From NCBI GenBank assembly GCA_025093985.1, contig JACAAK010000006.1:1860001-1924000 (forward strand): a DNA stretch of 64,000 bases. Reading direction: 5' to 3'. A program made the position numbers and the translations under genes. This document shows positions 14,961 through 26,208 of the stretch, one piece after another; positions within the stretch are counted from its first letter, which is position 1; every line of letters starts with the position of its first letter. This DNA comes from Calvatia gigantea. Its lineage: Eukaryota; Basidiomycota; Agaricomycetes; Agaricales; Lycoperdaceae. A model generated the notes under the pieces. The model was given only the letters and a program-made list of their open reading frames with translations. It did no database searches and was not told the DNA's origin.

Positions 14961-17882
14961 CTATTGAAATTTATGGTTCAACAGTCTGCGGTCAGGGTGT
15001 AAATCTAGGTCACTAATTTCTTGCTGACTGAGTGTCCGAGCCACCTTTGACGGGGGGAGATCATTTTGTTCAGTATCAACTTCACCTGCGCTGGTGGAAC
15101 GCGCTCGTTTCCCTGGGTTAGGGTCGGCTACTGGTGGGGTCCGTTCTGCTGTGGGATCAGTGGGGGAGGCTTCGGCTATCGGTGGAGGCCGCGGGTGAAG
15201 ATTGACCAGTTTTGGGGGATCCTGAACTGTATATGCTGCACTGAGACACCAACCCAAAGCAACCATAACTTTGAGATAAATTTGAGAGTACGTATGCGGG
15301 TCGTCTTCCCTCCCTTCCTCTTCGCGACTCTCATAGGAAAACTTCAACGAGATACGGCAGTTGTCCAAAATGGGAATGAATGAAGAGAGGTTTCGGTGCA
15401 AAGCACCCAATAATTGACTAACCAAGTGATTTGCCTTTGTAAAGACGAGAATGCGCTCTGCGGAACATTTGAGTTTGTTGATGTAAACTTTCTTTGCGTA
15501 GTCTTGGGATTCTTTGTGCGCGACGCGGGCCAGAAGGATCCATAGGGCAATCCACCACAAAGATTCCAGATCATGTTGAAAATTGTAAAAGACTGGCTTG
15601 GATGGAATTTGAATAGGTATCGCTGTGGGTACGGAGGGGGGTGGGTATCCGGGCGAGCTTGCCTGGATGCCTGGGATGGTTCGATGGCTCATGATATTAG
15701 CCAACATCATCTTGGCGTCCAGAATGGGCTCATTAGGCTCGGGCGCGTAAAGGGGGGACCGAGTCAAGAGTTCATATGCCATGAAAAACGGCGTGCCCTT
15801 CACGTAGTTAGGGACAATATACAAACAATTACAGAATATGCATACCGTTTTAGGATCAGCTGAGTGAATTGATTCGGACTGAAATGGCTTGGCATATTCC
15901 AAATCACTCAATTTACCTTGGGCGTTTTGGCCCTCACCCAAGAAGAGGATGTTCCCGGAACTGACGTCGCGATGAACCCAGTTTGCAACGAACATCATAG
16001 TAAGGGCTGGGCGATTGGCGGTGAGTCAAGGTCTATACTCCCAAAAGATTGATGCGCTCAACTCACCAATCCAGGCATCGCTAAGCACAAGAAATGACGC
16101 CTTGAGGTCAGTTGCATCATGGAGTGCCGTGCAAATGTCAGTGAATATGAGAAGGTATCTCCTCTTCGGGAGGTAGCGCCGATTTTGATAAACCGCGTGG
16201 TCAACAGCTAACTCGGACTCGGGGTCACAGGAATGGATGGGAGAACCTTTGCTCCGACCTGGATCGGAGCCTCGAATTTGCTGGCTTCGGAAGTTGACGC
16301 TCTTCTTTGGTTCCGGGGTGAAAAGTCCCAGCGTGGGTGTTGCATCTGAAATTTTATCTTTTGTTGTGATACCCTGCCCATCAAAACTGATCTCCAGAAA
16401 AAATTCCCGGTACTTGTCCTGAAGGACGATATCGAGGATGCTGCCCCTAATCGACGGATCCCAGGACTTGATGAGATCAAGGCGAGATTCCTGGTTCCCC
16501 TCGTATTTCTGGCGCTCAAAATCCACCGCCTTGAAGATCTCTTGTTGAATCGAGTATTCTGTGCGCGTGTCAACATCCAACCATACATCCTTGAGAGCAA
16601 CTTCCTTTTCAGACATGACGGCCCCACCAAACCCGGAGATCTGCACCGCTCTCCAAACACGCGTCATGCGACCGGTGATCCCAAGGGAACGGTAACTCGA
16701 CAGCACCCCGCGAGTCCTATAGTATCGCTTGTCATGTTCTCCAGTAATTTCGTATTCATAATAAATGGGTGTTCCAGTGCAGCGGCGAACAGCCTGGTCG
16801 TATCCGAGTTTCTCTTCATTGCCGAACAGAAACGAGAGGAAAGTCAATATCAACAATCCTGGGTTCTAGGGCGTGCATTAAGCGCAGTGCCTTTTCAAGA
16901 CAATGAAGCGCAGCTCACCTTGGTAAAATCAAACGGCTCCGATTTGGTCGAGTGGGAACGGGAGAAGTACCACAGCGACATCATGGTATCCTCGATCGTA
17001 ATCTAGTGCCACATGAGCTTGTTAAAAAGGAGTCCAACAGATTCTGGGACATACACCAAACATGAATGCCCGCCGGGGATCATCGTTCATGATGTGACTT
17101 GCAGCTGAGACCAACTTCAGGCGATTCTGCGAGAGCAGATAAGGACCTAGAACTTTGAGCCATAAGAAACACTCACATCAATTCTATCCCCGTGATCTTT
17201 CTTGTATTCTGCAACGACCACCGTATCCGGAGCTACCAGCTTTGGAGATGAGAAGAGCTCGGATTTCTTGTTCAATTCAAAGCACCCGTCAATTCTGAAG
17301 TTTGCGCCTTTGATTTCTGAGGCGAGTGGAGTGTTGGGACAGTCCCGGTATGAAAGGTGAGGGGTCGCTTGCCTGCCTGGCGTTTCATCCAGAGGAAAGG
17401 CGTACTTGGCCAACTCATCCGCAATCCGTTTCAAGGCGGAAAAGATCTTTACTTCTGGGCGGTCGTCGCTGACTGGGGATTTAGGAAAACCTTTCCACTG
17501 AAGCGTGCCAGTACTATCAGGAACGAGGAGGCTACTTTCCGTCAGCCTCTGAAGACAAGCAGAGACATCGTGCTCGGTTGGGACAAATGGTAGATATGCG
17601 TCTTGGAAGCTCTTGATTGGACAAACTAGCATCTCCGTGTTCATTTCGCGCCCTATTTCCGTTCTATTGCTGGTGAGAACGTTGCGGTCGCCCGTAGATC
17701 GAGATGAACGAGGGCTACCACTATTTAAAAAAAAGTTAAGGATTCCTGAGCACAAACACAATGATATAACCTCACCTTGGAACAGGCCTAAAAGCGATAA
17801 TTAGCAGAAAACACTTGAATTGGGAATGAATCGACACATACATTGACGACGAACCTGGCCGTGAGGAAACAGAGGCAGACAT
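14961..17882 (-). CDS. FunK1-type fungal protein kinase
   Basis: Eight minus-strand exons (17882-17842, 17787-17776, 17720-17177, 17126-17055, 17002-16919, 16865-16067, 16006-15846, 15797-14961) sum to 2550 nt, 849 residues. The N-terminal part contains AFMFGITIED..MSLWYFSRSHSTKSEP, the pattern seen in FunK1 proteins. The kinase core shows VALKDVW (Lys of the N lobe), WVHRDVSSGNIL (catalytic loop, about residue 530), KLSDLEYAK (in place of DFG), GTPFFMAYELL (APE region) and HDLESLWWIALWI (helix F). The C-terminal tail is Pro/Ser/Thr rich with KRARS and ends NHKFQ. FunK1 kinases are an expanded family of multicellular basidiomycetes; substrates are unknown to me. Exon 2 is only 12 bp. All catalytic residues are present and the frame is intact. 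Confidence 0.92.
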
Positions 17883-18644
17883 TGGATTAAGCACGGAACA
17901 ACAAGCGGGGATGGGGGAGCAAATGTCTAAAGTGCCCCAACTTGGCCCGCAACGCGCCTATGTCGGTGCAAACGATCGGCCAACAAAGAGTGATATGTAG
18001 GAATCTTGGGTTGGGCGTTTGGGTGAAGCTTACATCAGGATGGTAACGTGACTGGAGCACAACCCTCGTGACCCCGACTAAAAGAGGAAAACAACAATCC
18101 CCGACTCTGCGTCAGCAAGAGGGTTTCTGTTGCGTTAATTCGGTCATTTTCTCTGTCTGAGGATGTGTGAGAAACAGAAACCCTCCGATATCTGTCCATG
18201 GAAAATAGTGCAGACCCTGTTTGTAGGTGGGTCTGAAATCTAATCTCTCAATTGGTGCAAACAATTTACACCATAGCCACTGAAGCTGTTCGCACCACCA
18301 ATCTGACAGATCTGTGGCTAAACTGTGCAGGTCGCCATGCCTTGCATTGGGAAAAGATTGATTTCAAGCATGGCTTGTGATGTGACTGCAGGTGTAGGAA
18401 TCAGGAGCATACTAGCTGCATTGGTTTGATGTGAAGCAAACCATTGTTAAGGTTGACAACATAGTAAAACTGAATAACAATAGCCTGTGATTAAGTTGCA
18501 GATTTTAATTTTATGAATGAACCAGAGTTGGGGACCAGTCTGGCAAGTGCTGCTACATTTGATTTCATTCATGGGAAACCACCCCACCACAATGGAAAGG
18601 GGGACATATATTTGCAAACTTAAAATAGCCTTGCAATAACATCA
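17883..18644. other. intergenic, upstream of FunK1
   Basis: I see no coding sequence. This stretch marks the change from the gene-rich left part to the repeat-rich right part. Confidence 0.5.
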
Positions 18645-19440
18645 ATGCCACCTTCTTCCTTGGATGCAGATACAATCAGATACATTCCAATAGAGATTTT
18701 CTATGCCATTATCCAATGGGCAGGAAATGATCTTGGCATTCTCTACAACCTCTGTCTTATGTCCAGAACCCTCCTCCCTGAGGTACAGTGAGTCTTATAT
18801 CAGAATATCAACATCTCTGGTGATGACTACACCCTTTGTTCAGGCTGGGCCATCTGAATTACAAAAGCTACTGGCTTTTTGAAGACCCTATGTGATAGCA
18901 CTCTTGCAAAACTCCCACAACAACTCTACCACTGCCTTGTCATTGGCAAATATGAGTGTGATGCCTCCAACCTTTACTGGGATCTCATGAAACAAAGCCT
19001 TCAGCTGATGGTCAACCTGAAAAGCCTCAGCATCACTTGCATTGTTCCAAGCCTTGATCTCCTTATAGATTGCACTTTCCAGCTCAAAGTTTCAATGGTC
19101 TCAAGAGCTATGGTGACATAACCAAGTTTCTTTCCATGCAACCCAACCTTAAATCTCTCTACATCTAGAGGTTTGCTGGCTGGGATGAATTTATCCCTGA
19201 AGGTCACAAGTTCCCCAATTTGGAAGCACTTATAGGTGATTGGCATACCATCAAGTATATTCTCCCTGGTCAGTCATCTGTGATGAGTCTGACTTGGATA
19301 CTGAGAGTTGATGAGGACCTTTCTACCCTACCCTTTAAAATTGCTTCTGAACTTTTGAATCTTTGTGTCCTTGCACTGGGCAGTTACCACTGACATCCAA
19401 ATATCCATCTTTTCATTCTGTTTTTGCCATCTCTCCAAAT
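18645..19440 (+). pseudogene. F-box/LRR-like protein pseudogene
   Basis: It starts MPPSSLDADTIRYIPIEIFY, followed by AIIQWAGNDLGILYNLCLMS, which looks like a basidiomycete F-box N-terminus (IPIEI...). Downstream it has leucine-rich stretches (LVNLKSLSITCIVPSLD, FPNLEALIGDWHTIKYIL, LPFKIASELLNLCVLALG) typical of the LRR part. The frame is broken: a stop after LPEVQ that may be an intron, stops near 18855, at least one frameshift near 19090, an in-frame TAG at about 19168, and another stop at about 19393. F-box proteins are substrate adaptors of SCF ubiquitin ligases; this copy is probably dead. The call rests on pattern recognition only. Confidence 0.55.
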
Positions 19441-19830
19441 ACTATGCCTCTATGGAGATGCTGAAGATGTAAGCATTTATCTGGCTATTTCCTATTGACA
19501 TGCCCATTCTCATTGTATGATAGCCACTTTCAGCTCAATCTCTCCAACAAATTTAGTGCTGTTACTGAATTTTCCAAACCTCCAAATATTTATCTGGACT
19601 GCTAGGTTTGCTACATCTGTGAAATGGAATCACTTTGTGGTTGGAATGTGTTGCTAGAAACAACAAGACTTTATCCAGGCACTATTTGACATAACTAAAA
19701 CTTTGAAAAAGATGTACATTCACATACTCCAGTCAGAGATAGGAAACATCCATTGGCCTCCCACAAAATCTGATTTACAAGATCTACAATGGTATAAATG
19801 TTGGGAGTATGGCAGGACAGGGCCAGTTGT
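19441..19830. other. no gene, probable continuation of relic
   Basis: AT-rich sequence with short frames only. It may be the decayed tail of the F-box-like pseudogene. Confidence 0.35.
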
Positions 19831-20985
19831 AGTTAGGGATCATCATGGGTGACCCTCAGGTCACAATCTATGTACCCAGACCCTTATCTGGTCACTATCC
19901 ATACCTGAAGGCAAGGGTCAGGATATTTGTGGGTACAGGTCTGGGATACTAGCAGATTAGGCAGGTTAATGTGGGTTAATACAGGTTAGGTGGGTATATA
20001 GCAACCTATGCAGGTCACCAGGTTTTATTGTACTTAATTACAAATATACTATGAATATATCTACAAATCTACTTTATCCAAGTTACATGGGAGGGTCTCG
20101 TACTCAGCCTCAACTTCAGGAAGGCTGGCAGTGGCCAATAAATCTTTATTCTTAATTATTCCCTGTAAACTCCAGTCACCAAGGCATAATAGTGTATGTA
20201 TGGACTGAATATTGAGGCAGTTCCAGATGTGAGAGAGAAGGAGTCTTCCCTTGCTGAAGACCCTCTCAACCCCAACAGATAATGCTACATAAACCATAGT
20301 TGAATATGAGCATAACTCAAAGAGTCAACAAAACAACTTACCAGGTATTGAAAGGAAGTCAATTGCCATGCACAAGAGGTGTGGATAAATGTGGGTGTGA
20401 TGATGCCACTACACAATAGCATCTTCAGCTGTGTGATTGCAATTCATTTGAAGGTAATGGTCCAGCTTATTATAGGCCTCATCAGCACCAAGACCCAAAG
20501 CCTCCTCAGCAAAGAGGTTATTGAAGTAGTTTGTAGATTGTACTGAGGGCAGGGACTCTGAGTAGCAGACCTGGTTTAGTTATCATTAGTAGTACTGTCA
20601 TAGAGTGAACTACATATATGCACTGTCAAAGAAGCTGTAGTGGACAAGTCCTGGGACTTGTATAATCTTATACATTACTTGTGAACTATATCAACTGCAG
20701 TTTCAATCCACTCAGGCTCCCACTTGAGTGTCTTGAAATACTGGGTCTTGTTTTGAGAGTGTAAGACTAGAGGGATACCAACTTCAGTTAGTGGGTGTTT
20801 GTACTAAGTTCAGAGGACTTACTCATTGCTGTATGATATACCTCCAAATCATCTGTCTTGCTATAGTATCAGTTCAATGTTCATTGGCCCATCTGTAAAG
20901 CAGCTCTAAGAGGGGCGGAATAAGTGTGAGTAGTAGATGTTGTAGCCAGGATCTTGTCTATTGTGGATTTCACCATCTTCATTGC
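19831..20985 (-). mobile_element. hAT transposon relic, copy 1
   Basis: On the minus strand, 20297-20061 encodes ALSVGVERVFSKGRLLLSH followed by LCLGDWSLQGIIKNKDLLA, a hAT-family C-terminal dimerisation (HATC) segment. Upstream pieces read LCMAIDFLSIPG, KTQYFKTLKWEPEWIETAV and YYSKTDDLEVYHTAMS, which also fit hAT transposases, with stops and gaps between them. At 19840-20020, beyond the transposase end, repeated GGGTCAGG, ACAGGTCTGGG and GGTTAATACAGGTTAGG motifs look like a hAT subterminal region. The element is dead. The segment 20072-20630 recurs almost unchanged at 27523-28073. Confidence 0.7.
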
Positions 20986-21154
20986 ATTACTGTACTTGTC
21001 TCCACTTTGTATCCACCATGTACCTGTTTCATCTATTCCAGTCCCAGTGATCTCCAAGTATTGACTCACATACTACTGTGCCATAGTCATTGGATGTTTT
21101 ACATAGTATCCCCATCCATTCAACTGGATGACCCTCTCTGTATTTAAGCATACA

Positions 21155-21507
21155 TGTTGAGACAAGTACACTACAGTAGCTATGCACTAGTAGCAGAGGG
21201 TAGTCATACTCACTAGGATATTGAGAAATGTTGTAGAAAGTGTTGCTGTTTAGAGTTGTGACTTGAGTAGAGAAAGACTAAATTGTCTAAAGAATATACA
21301 CATACTACATAGAGCTTATATACATAAAGTCTCTGGTCTGTGTGTCATTCTACCTATACAGGTGAGGTCTTATCTACCAGTAGCATATATTAAGCATACT
21401 GCATACTAGGTCATGTATTTAATAGACCATAGCCAGCAACCTAGAGTGTAGTCTAGTACTTAGTCTATTATCTCTCTTCAAGAGTGAAGTACTCAAGAAT
21501 CTGTTTT
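21155..21507 (+). repeat. diverged, truncated B-type LTR inside the A1 5' LTR
   Basis: It starts TGTTGAGACAAG and shares blocks in order with the B LTRs: CTCTGGTCTGTG, GGTGAGGTCT, ACCAGTAGCAT, AGCATACTG and GTTTTAGCTATAAA. The last about 30 bp of a B LTR are missing, and A-type LTR sequence resumes at 21508. Confidence 0.6.
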
Positions 21508-21553
21508 AGCTATAAAGCAACCTGAGGTCTAAACCGACTAAGGTCGTAACATT

Positions 21554-21564
21554 TGGTTAAGCGT
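21554..21564 (+). promoter_or_regulatory. primer-binding site, self-priming type
   Basis: TGGTTAAGCGT lies 3 nt after the LTR end at 21551. Its reverse complement matches ATGCTTAACCA at 27430-27440 in the 3' LTR at 10 of 11 positions, and the mismatch allows a G-U pair in RNA. That LTR site lies 34 nt downstream of TATTTAAG, where transcription would be expected to begin. Confidence 0.65.
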
Positions 21565-21632
21565 CATCACCTCACCTTGCAGGAAGCAGAGTTGAAAAAG
21601 ACTCAAACCACGACGAACCCGGGAGCCATTAT

Positions 21633-22781
21633 ATGAGCTCGAACCCCGACGAATATAGAGAACCGCAGCTTGAAGTTACAGACAACGAACTTGAAACAGA
21701 CAGCGAAACCGAGTCATCAGACGAAGAAGCAGAGAACCCCGAAGTACCTGCACCAGAAACGGTTGTAACAAGCAACGAACCCGGAGAAACCACACAAGGA
21801 GTAAACCCAACAGGAGTAGAAGCAGTTATATCAGAACTCTTTGACGAACTCGACATAGCAGAAGAACAGTTAGGACGACAGGAGAACCTAGACACCGAAA
21901 CAGAATCAGAATCAGGAGGCTCAGAAATGACAGACAATACCGCACCCGCCACAGCACCTAGTACAAAGGGACTCGTGCCTGACCCAGGGTTCTTCGATGG
22001 AACACGAACCAAATTCGACGACTGGTGGAGAGCCATGACACTCTTCATGAAATTCAACAAAGTCAGCATGGCAGATGATAAAGCTATAGCAGTCCTGGCC
22101 AGACTGAGAGGAGAAACAGCAGGAGCATATGCAGCAATGAAAGCACCACAAATCCTGGAAGGAGAAGATTCTGTAGACTGGAAAGTTTTTGCAGAAGAAT
22201 TCAAACGGACCTTCTCAGACGATGCCATGAACGCGAAGGCGGAATGGCAGATCGAAAAATTCAAACAAGGGAATAGGAACACGGCCGACTACCTCATCGA
22301 ATTTGAGGTACTAAAAAACAAGGCCAAAACTGACAACCGACACGCCATGTTCCTATTACGAAAAAACGCCCGACAAGATATTATCCACACCATCACAGGC
22401 TACCCTCCAGCCGCGCAACCTGATACGTACCCAGAATGGAAGGAAGCCATACTAGCAGTTGGACAAGGATACGAAGCATCCGAATACTGAGGAGATAAGA
22501 AAACTAACTCGGGAACTACTTATGGAGGAATGGGAGAGCCCATGGAGATAGGAAGCAGGCGACATGTGTTCAACGCAAAAGGGGAACCCAAATGCTATAA
22601 CTGCGGAATATTCGGACACATGTCCAAAGACTGCAAGAAACCCAAAGGGTTAACATGCTACAACTGCGGCAAAATCGGACACGTAGCCAAAGCATGCACT
22701 ACACCAAAGAAAGTACAGATCCGAGCAATGGATGAAGCGAAACCAGAGGAACGCCAGGATTTTTCCGGAGACTCCGAGTAG
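21633..22781 (+). pseudogene. gag of element A1
   Basis: The frame starts MSSNPDEYREPQLEVTDNE with an acidic N-terminus. A retrotransposon gag (capsid) domain follows from about residue 110 (FDGTRTKFDDWWRAM...FSDDAMNAKAEWQIEKFKQG). Two CCHC zinc knuckles close the protein (CYNCGIFGHMSKDC and CYNCGKIGHVAKAC). One in-frame TGA at 22488-22490 follows EASEY; other copies have an Arg codon there. The frame ends TAG at 22779-22781. Gag forms the particle and binds the element RNA. Length would be about 380 residues without the TGA. Confidence 0.88.
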
Positions 22782-25700
22782 GCGCTGCCTCGAGAGTCAA
22801 GAAACTTGTATCTAGGATATCAGAAGAATATTACACGATTCCTCAGAAACGAAAGCGTGAACTAAACCTAAAAGGAAAAATCCAGACCCCGACAAAAAGA
22901 ATAACAGTAAACACTATAGTCGACTCGGGATGCACCACCAGCAGCATCAGCAAAAGACTGGTAGATGAAGAAAAAATCCCCACAGAAAAACTAGGACAAG
23001 AAATCACGGTACTTAACGCGGACAGCACGGCAAACCAAGGAGGAAAGGTCACGGAAATGGCGACTATACAAATGGAAATTGAAGGACACAAAGAAACGAT
23101 CGAAGCGTCGGTCGTACAACTCCAAGACAGAGCAGAAGTATTCCTAGGACACGACTGGCTCACCAAACACAACCCAGAAGTAAACTGGCGAACAGGAGAA
23201 ATAAAGTTCAATCGATGCCCAAAGGACTGCAAAATTCCACACCAAAGCATCCAGGTAACTGACAAAATCCGAAGCACGATCACCACCGAGGATATATGGG
23301 AAGAGGAAGAAGAGCCCGACCCCACCGAGCCATCAGACCTGCCAGACTATGTACGACCATTCACACATTTGTTCAACAAGACGAGCTCAAGACATTTGTT
23401 AAAGAAAACCTCGAATCAGGACAAATACGACCATCGAAATCACCATATGCCGCACCCACCTTTTTCATCCCAAAGAAGGATGGCTCAAAATGACTCATTC
23501 AAGATTACCGACGATTGAATAACATAGTCATCAAGGATAAAACACCGTTGCCTCGAATCGGAGAGGTCATTGACAAGTTAGGAAAAGCCAAATATTTCAA
23601 CAAACTAGACATCATTTGGGGTTACAACAACGTCCAAATCAAAGAAGGAGACGAGTGGAAAGCAGCCTTCCTAACCAACAAAGGGCTATTCGAACCCACG
23701 GTAATGTTTTTCGGTCTCAGTAATTCACCTGGAACATTCTCAAGAATGATGGCAAGCATCTTCTGAGACCTGTTACGCGACGGAGACATAGTAAACTATA
23801 TGGACGACTTCGCAATCCCAGGAGACACCAAGGAACAATTACGAGAACGAACCATCCGATTCCTAGAAAGAGCAGCCGAACACAACCTGTGCTTTAAACG
23901 ATCCAAATGCATCTTCGATGCCGAAGAAATCCCAATGCTAGGAGTAACAGTAGGACACGGACGCATTGAAATGGAGGCTGAAAAAGTAAAATCGGTACGA
24001 GAATGGCCCCAACCGCACAACAAGAAAGGAATAGAAAGATTCCTTGGTTTTGCCAACTACTACCGCTGATTTATAAAGAACTTCAGCAAGATAGCGGCCC
24101 CACTAAACAAACTGAAAGGGTCAGAGGAGTGGGAATGGGAAGAGGAACAACAATCGGCATTTGACGAACTAAAGCAACGAATCACAGAAGAACCCACCTT
24201 AACACTACCCCAGAGAAAAGGTCAATTCTGAGTAGAAGTCGACGCATCAAACTACGCACTAGGGGGAGTACTCTCACAAGAACAAAATTCAAAATGGCAC
24301 CCAATCGCATTCACGTCCCGCATGCTATCACCAGCAGAATGAAATTACGAAATCTACGACAAGGAACTATTGGCCATCATGCATGTACTAAAGGAATGGC
24401 GACACTACCTACTAGACGCAGAAGAGAAATTCGAAATTTGGACCGACCATGAAAACCTGAAATACTATAGAGAACCCCAAAAACTGAACGGCCGACAAGC
24501 GAGATGGTACCTACGGTTACAAGACTATGACTTCACACTGTGCCATGTACCGGGAAAATCAAACACAAAAGCGGACCTCCTTTCCAGAATCTACCAAGAG
24601 CCAGAACAGGAAGAAGAGAAACTAGTCACCATGATCCGAGATACTTGGCTAACAAACAAAAAAGACGATGAACCATCAGAAGGGACCATATTACTCCGCG
24701 CCGAACTGTTTATGGAACCCACCCTCAAAGAACGAATCAAGGCGAACAAAGGACGAGAAACGACCGTCATCCAAAAAATACGCGACCAAGACCCTGACTT
24801 CACCGAACACGACGGAATAATCTACAAGAATACCAGCATGTATGTACCACCCGAACCAACGCTCAGAGAAGAAATACTACACCAATACCACGATGCCCCT
24901 GATGCAGGGCACCCGGGACAACACCGAATGATCAAGTTGGTGACTAGAGACTACTGGTGGCCAGCAATCCGAATGGACGCTCAAAAGTACATCAGAGGAT
25001 GCCAAAACTGTCAATGGAATAAGCCACGCAAGACACCTCTAAAGACACCTCTACACCTGCTTCCCATCCCCAACGGTCCATGGGAAGAAGTGAGCATCGA
25101 CCTCATTGGGCCACTACCCGAATCAGAGGGAAAGGACGCTATCCTAGTCATTGTCGACCGGTTCTCAAAAATGATACGACTCATAGCGACAAAGACAGAT
25201 ATTTCCTCAAAAGAGCTAGCACAGCACTACCGAGATGAAATATGGAAGCTACACGGAATACCAAGGAAAGTCCTTAGTGACCGAGGACCACAGTTTGCAT
25301 CCGAATTCACCGGCGAACTGTTCAAAGGACTAGGGATAGAACGGAACCTATCAATGGCCTATCACCCACAGACCGACGGACAGACAGAGAGGATTAACAG
25401 AGAAGTCGAGACATACCTGAGGATATACTGTAACTACGACCAAAATGACTGGACGAAATGGTTACCCATGGCCGAATTCCAATACAACGACAAGAAGCAC
25501 ACCGGCACTCAGATGACACCATTCTACCTAAACTACGGAAGACACCCCTGGAAAGGAAAGGAAAACGGAACGACGAACAACCCTAGCAGTACGGAGTTCC
25601 TAAAACAACTCCAGAATACAAGAAACAATGCCACCTCCACACTACGATCATATCAGGAAAAGATGAAACGGACACATGATAACAGCAAGATGAACACGAG

Positions 25701-26202
25701 GACATATCAGATCAACGATGAAGTATGGCTAGAAAACACCAACATCCATACCAATCAGTCATCAAAGAAGCTAGGCCAAAAAAGGTATGGGCCTTTCCGC
25801 ATTAAGGAAAAAATAGGGGAAGCGGCATATCGGCTGGCGATACCAGAAGGATGGGCCATCCATGATGTGTTTAACGAACAGTTACTAACCCCGGCACAAA
25901 AAACATCATTCCACATCCAGAAAAAAGCGCCAGCGCCCGAACCAATGATCATCAACAATGAAGAAGAATACGAAGTAGAAGAAGTCCAAGGGAAACGACG
26001 AAAAGGAAGGGGATATCAATTCCTTATACACTGGAAAGGATATGACAACGAAGAAGATACGTGGACAGCAGAGTCAAATTTGCAAAACGCCCGAGACGCG
26101 ATAGCGGAGTACCATAAAAGGCATCCGGAGGATACCTATAAAAAAGGGGGCAAGAAATCCAGAAAAACATCAGTCAAGTCAAGCCCCAGACAAAGAAACT
26201 AG
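22752..26202 (+). pseudogene. pol polyprotein of element A1 (PR-RT-RH-IN-chromodomain)
   Basis: The frame is -1 relative to gag and overlaps its end. Protease has VDSGCTTSSISKRLVDEE (DSG). RT has IWGYNNVQIKEGDEWK, then FGLSNSPGTFSRMM and YMDDFAIPG. RNase H has [14 protein letters not shown] and YDKELLAI. Integrase has a zinc finger (H..H..C..C around 24884-25015) and the catalytic core [32 protein letters not shown] (D, D, E). The chromodomain is near 25990-26130 (YQFLIHWKGYDNEEDTWTAE). Breaks are a deletion plus frameshift near 23380 between PR and RT, and TGA codons at 23491, 23764, 24067, 24229 and 24340, all at positions where sister copies carry Arg or Gln (CGA or CAA). From 24343 to 26202 the frame is uninterrupted. 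Confidence 0.9.
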
Positions 26203-26208
26203 CCAAAC

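Noticed and set aside
19001..19246. 81-codon minus-strand frame over the F-box-like region
   Set aside because: It is a shadow of the plus-strand leucine-rich pseudogene.
21633..22282. Long minus-strand frame over A1 gag (and the equivalents in A2 and C copies)
   Set aside because: It is an antisense shadow of gag: Ser-rich because the sense strand is rich in Glu, Asp and Arg codons.
23057..23518. TGA as a sense codon (recoding) in the retroelements
   Set aside because: TGA occurs at different subsets of sites in different copies and CAA appears at the same sites, which fits CpG decay. The host genes here all use ordinary stops.
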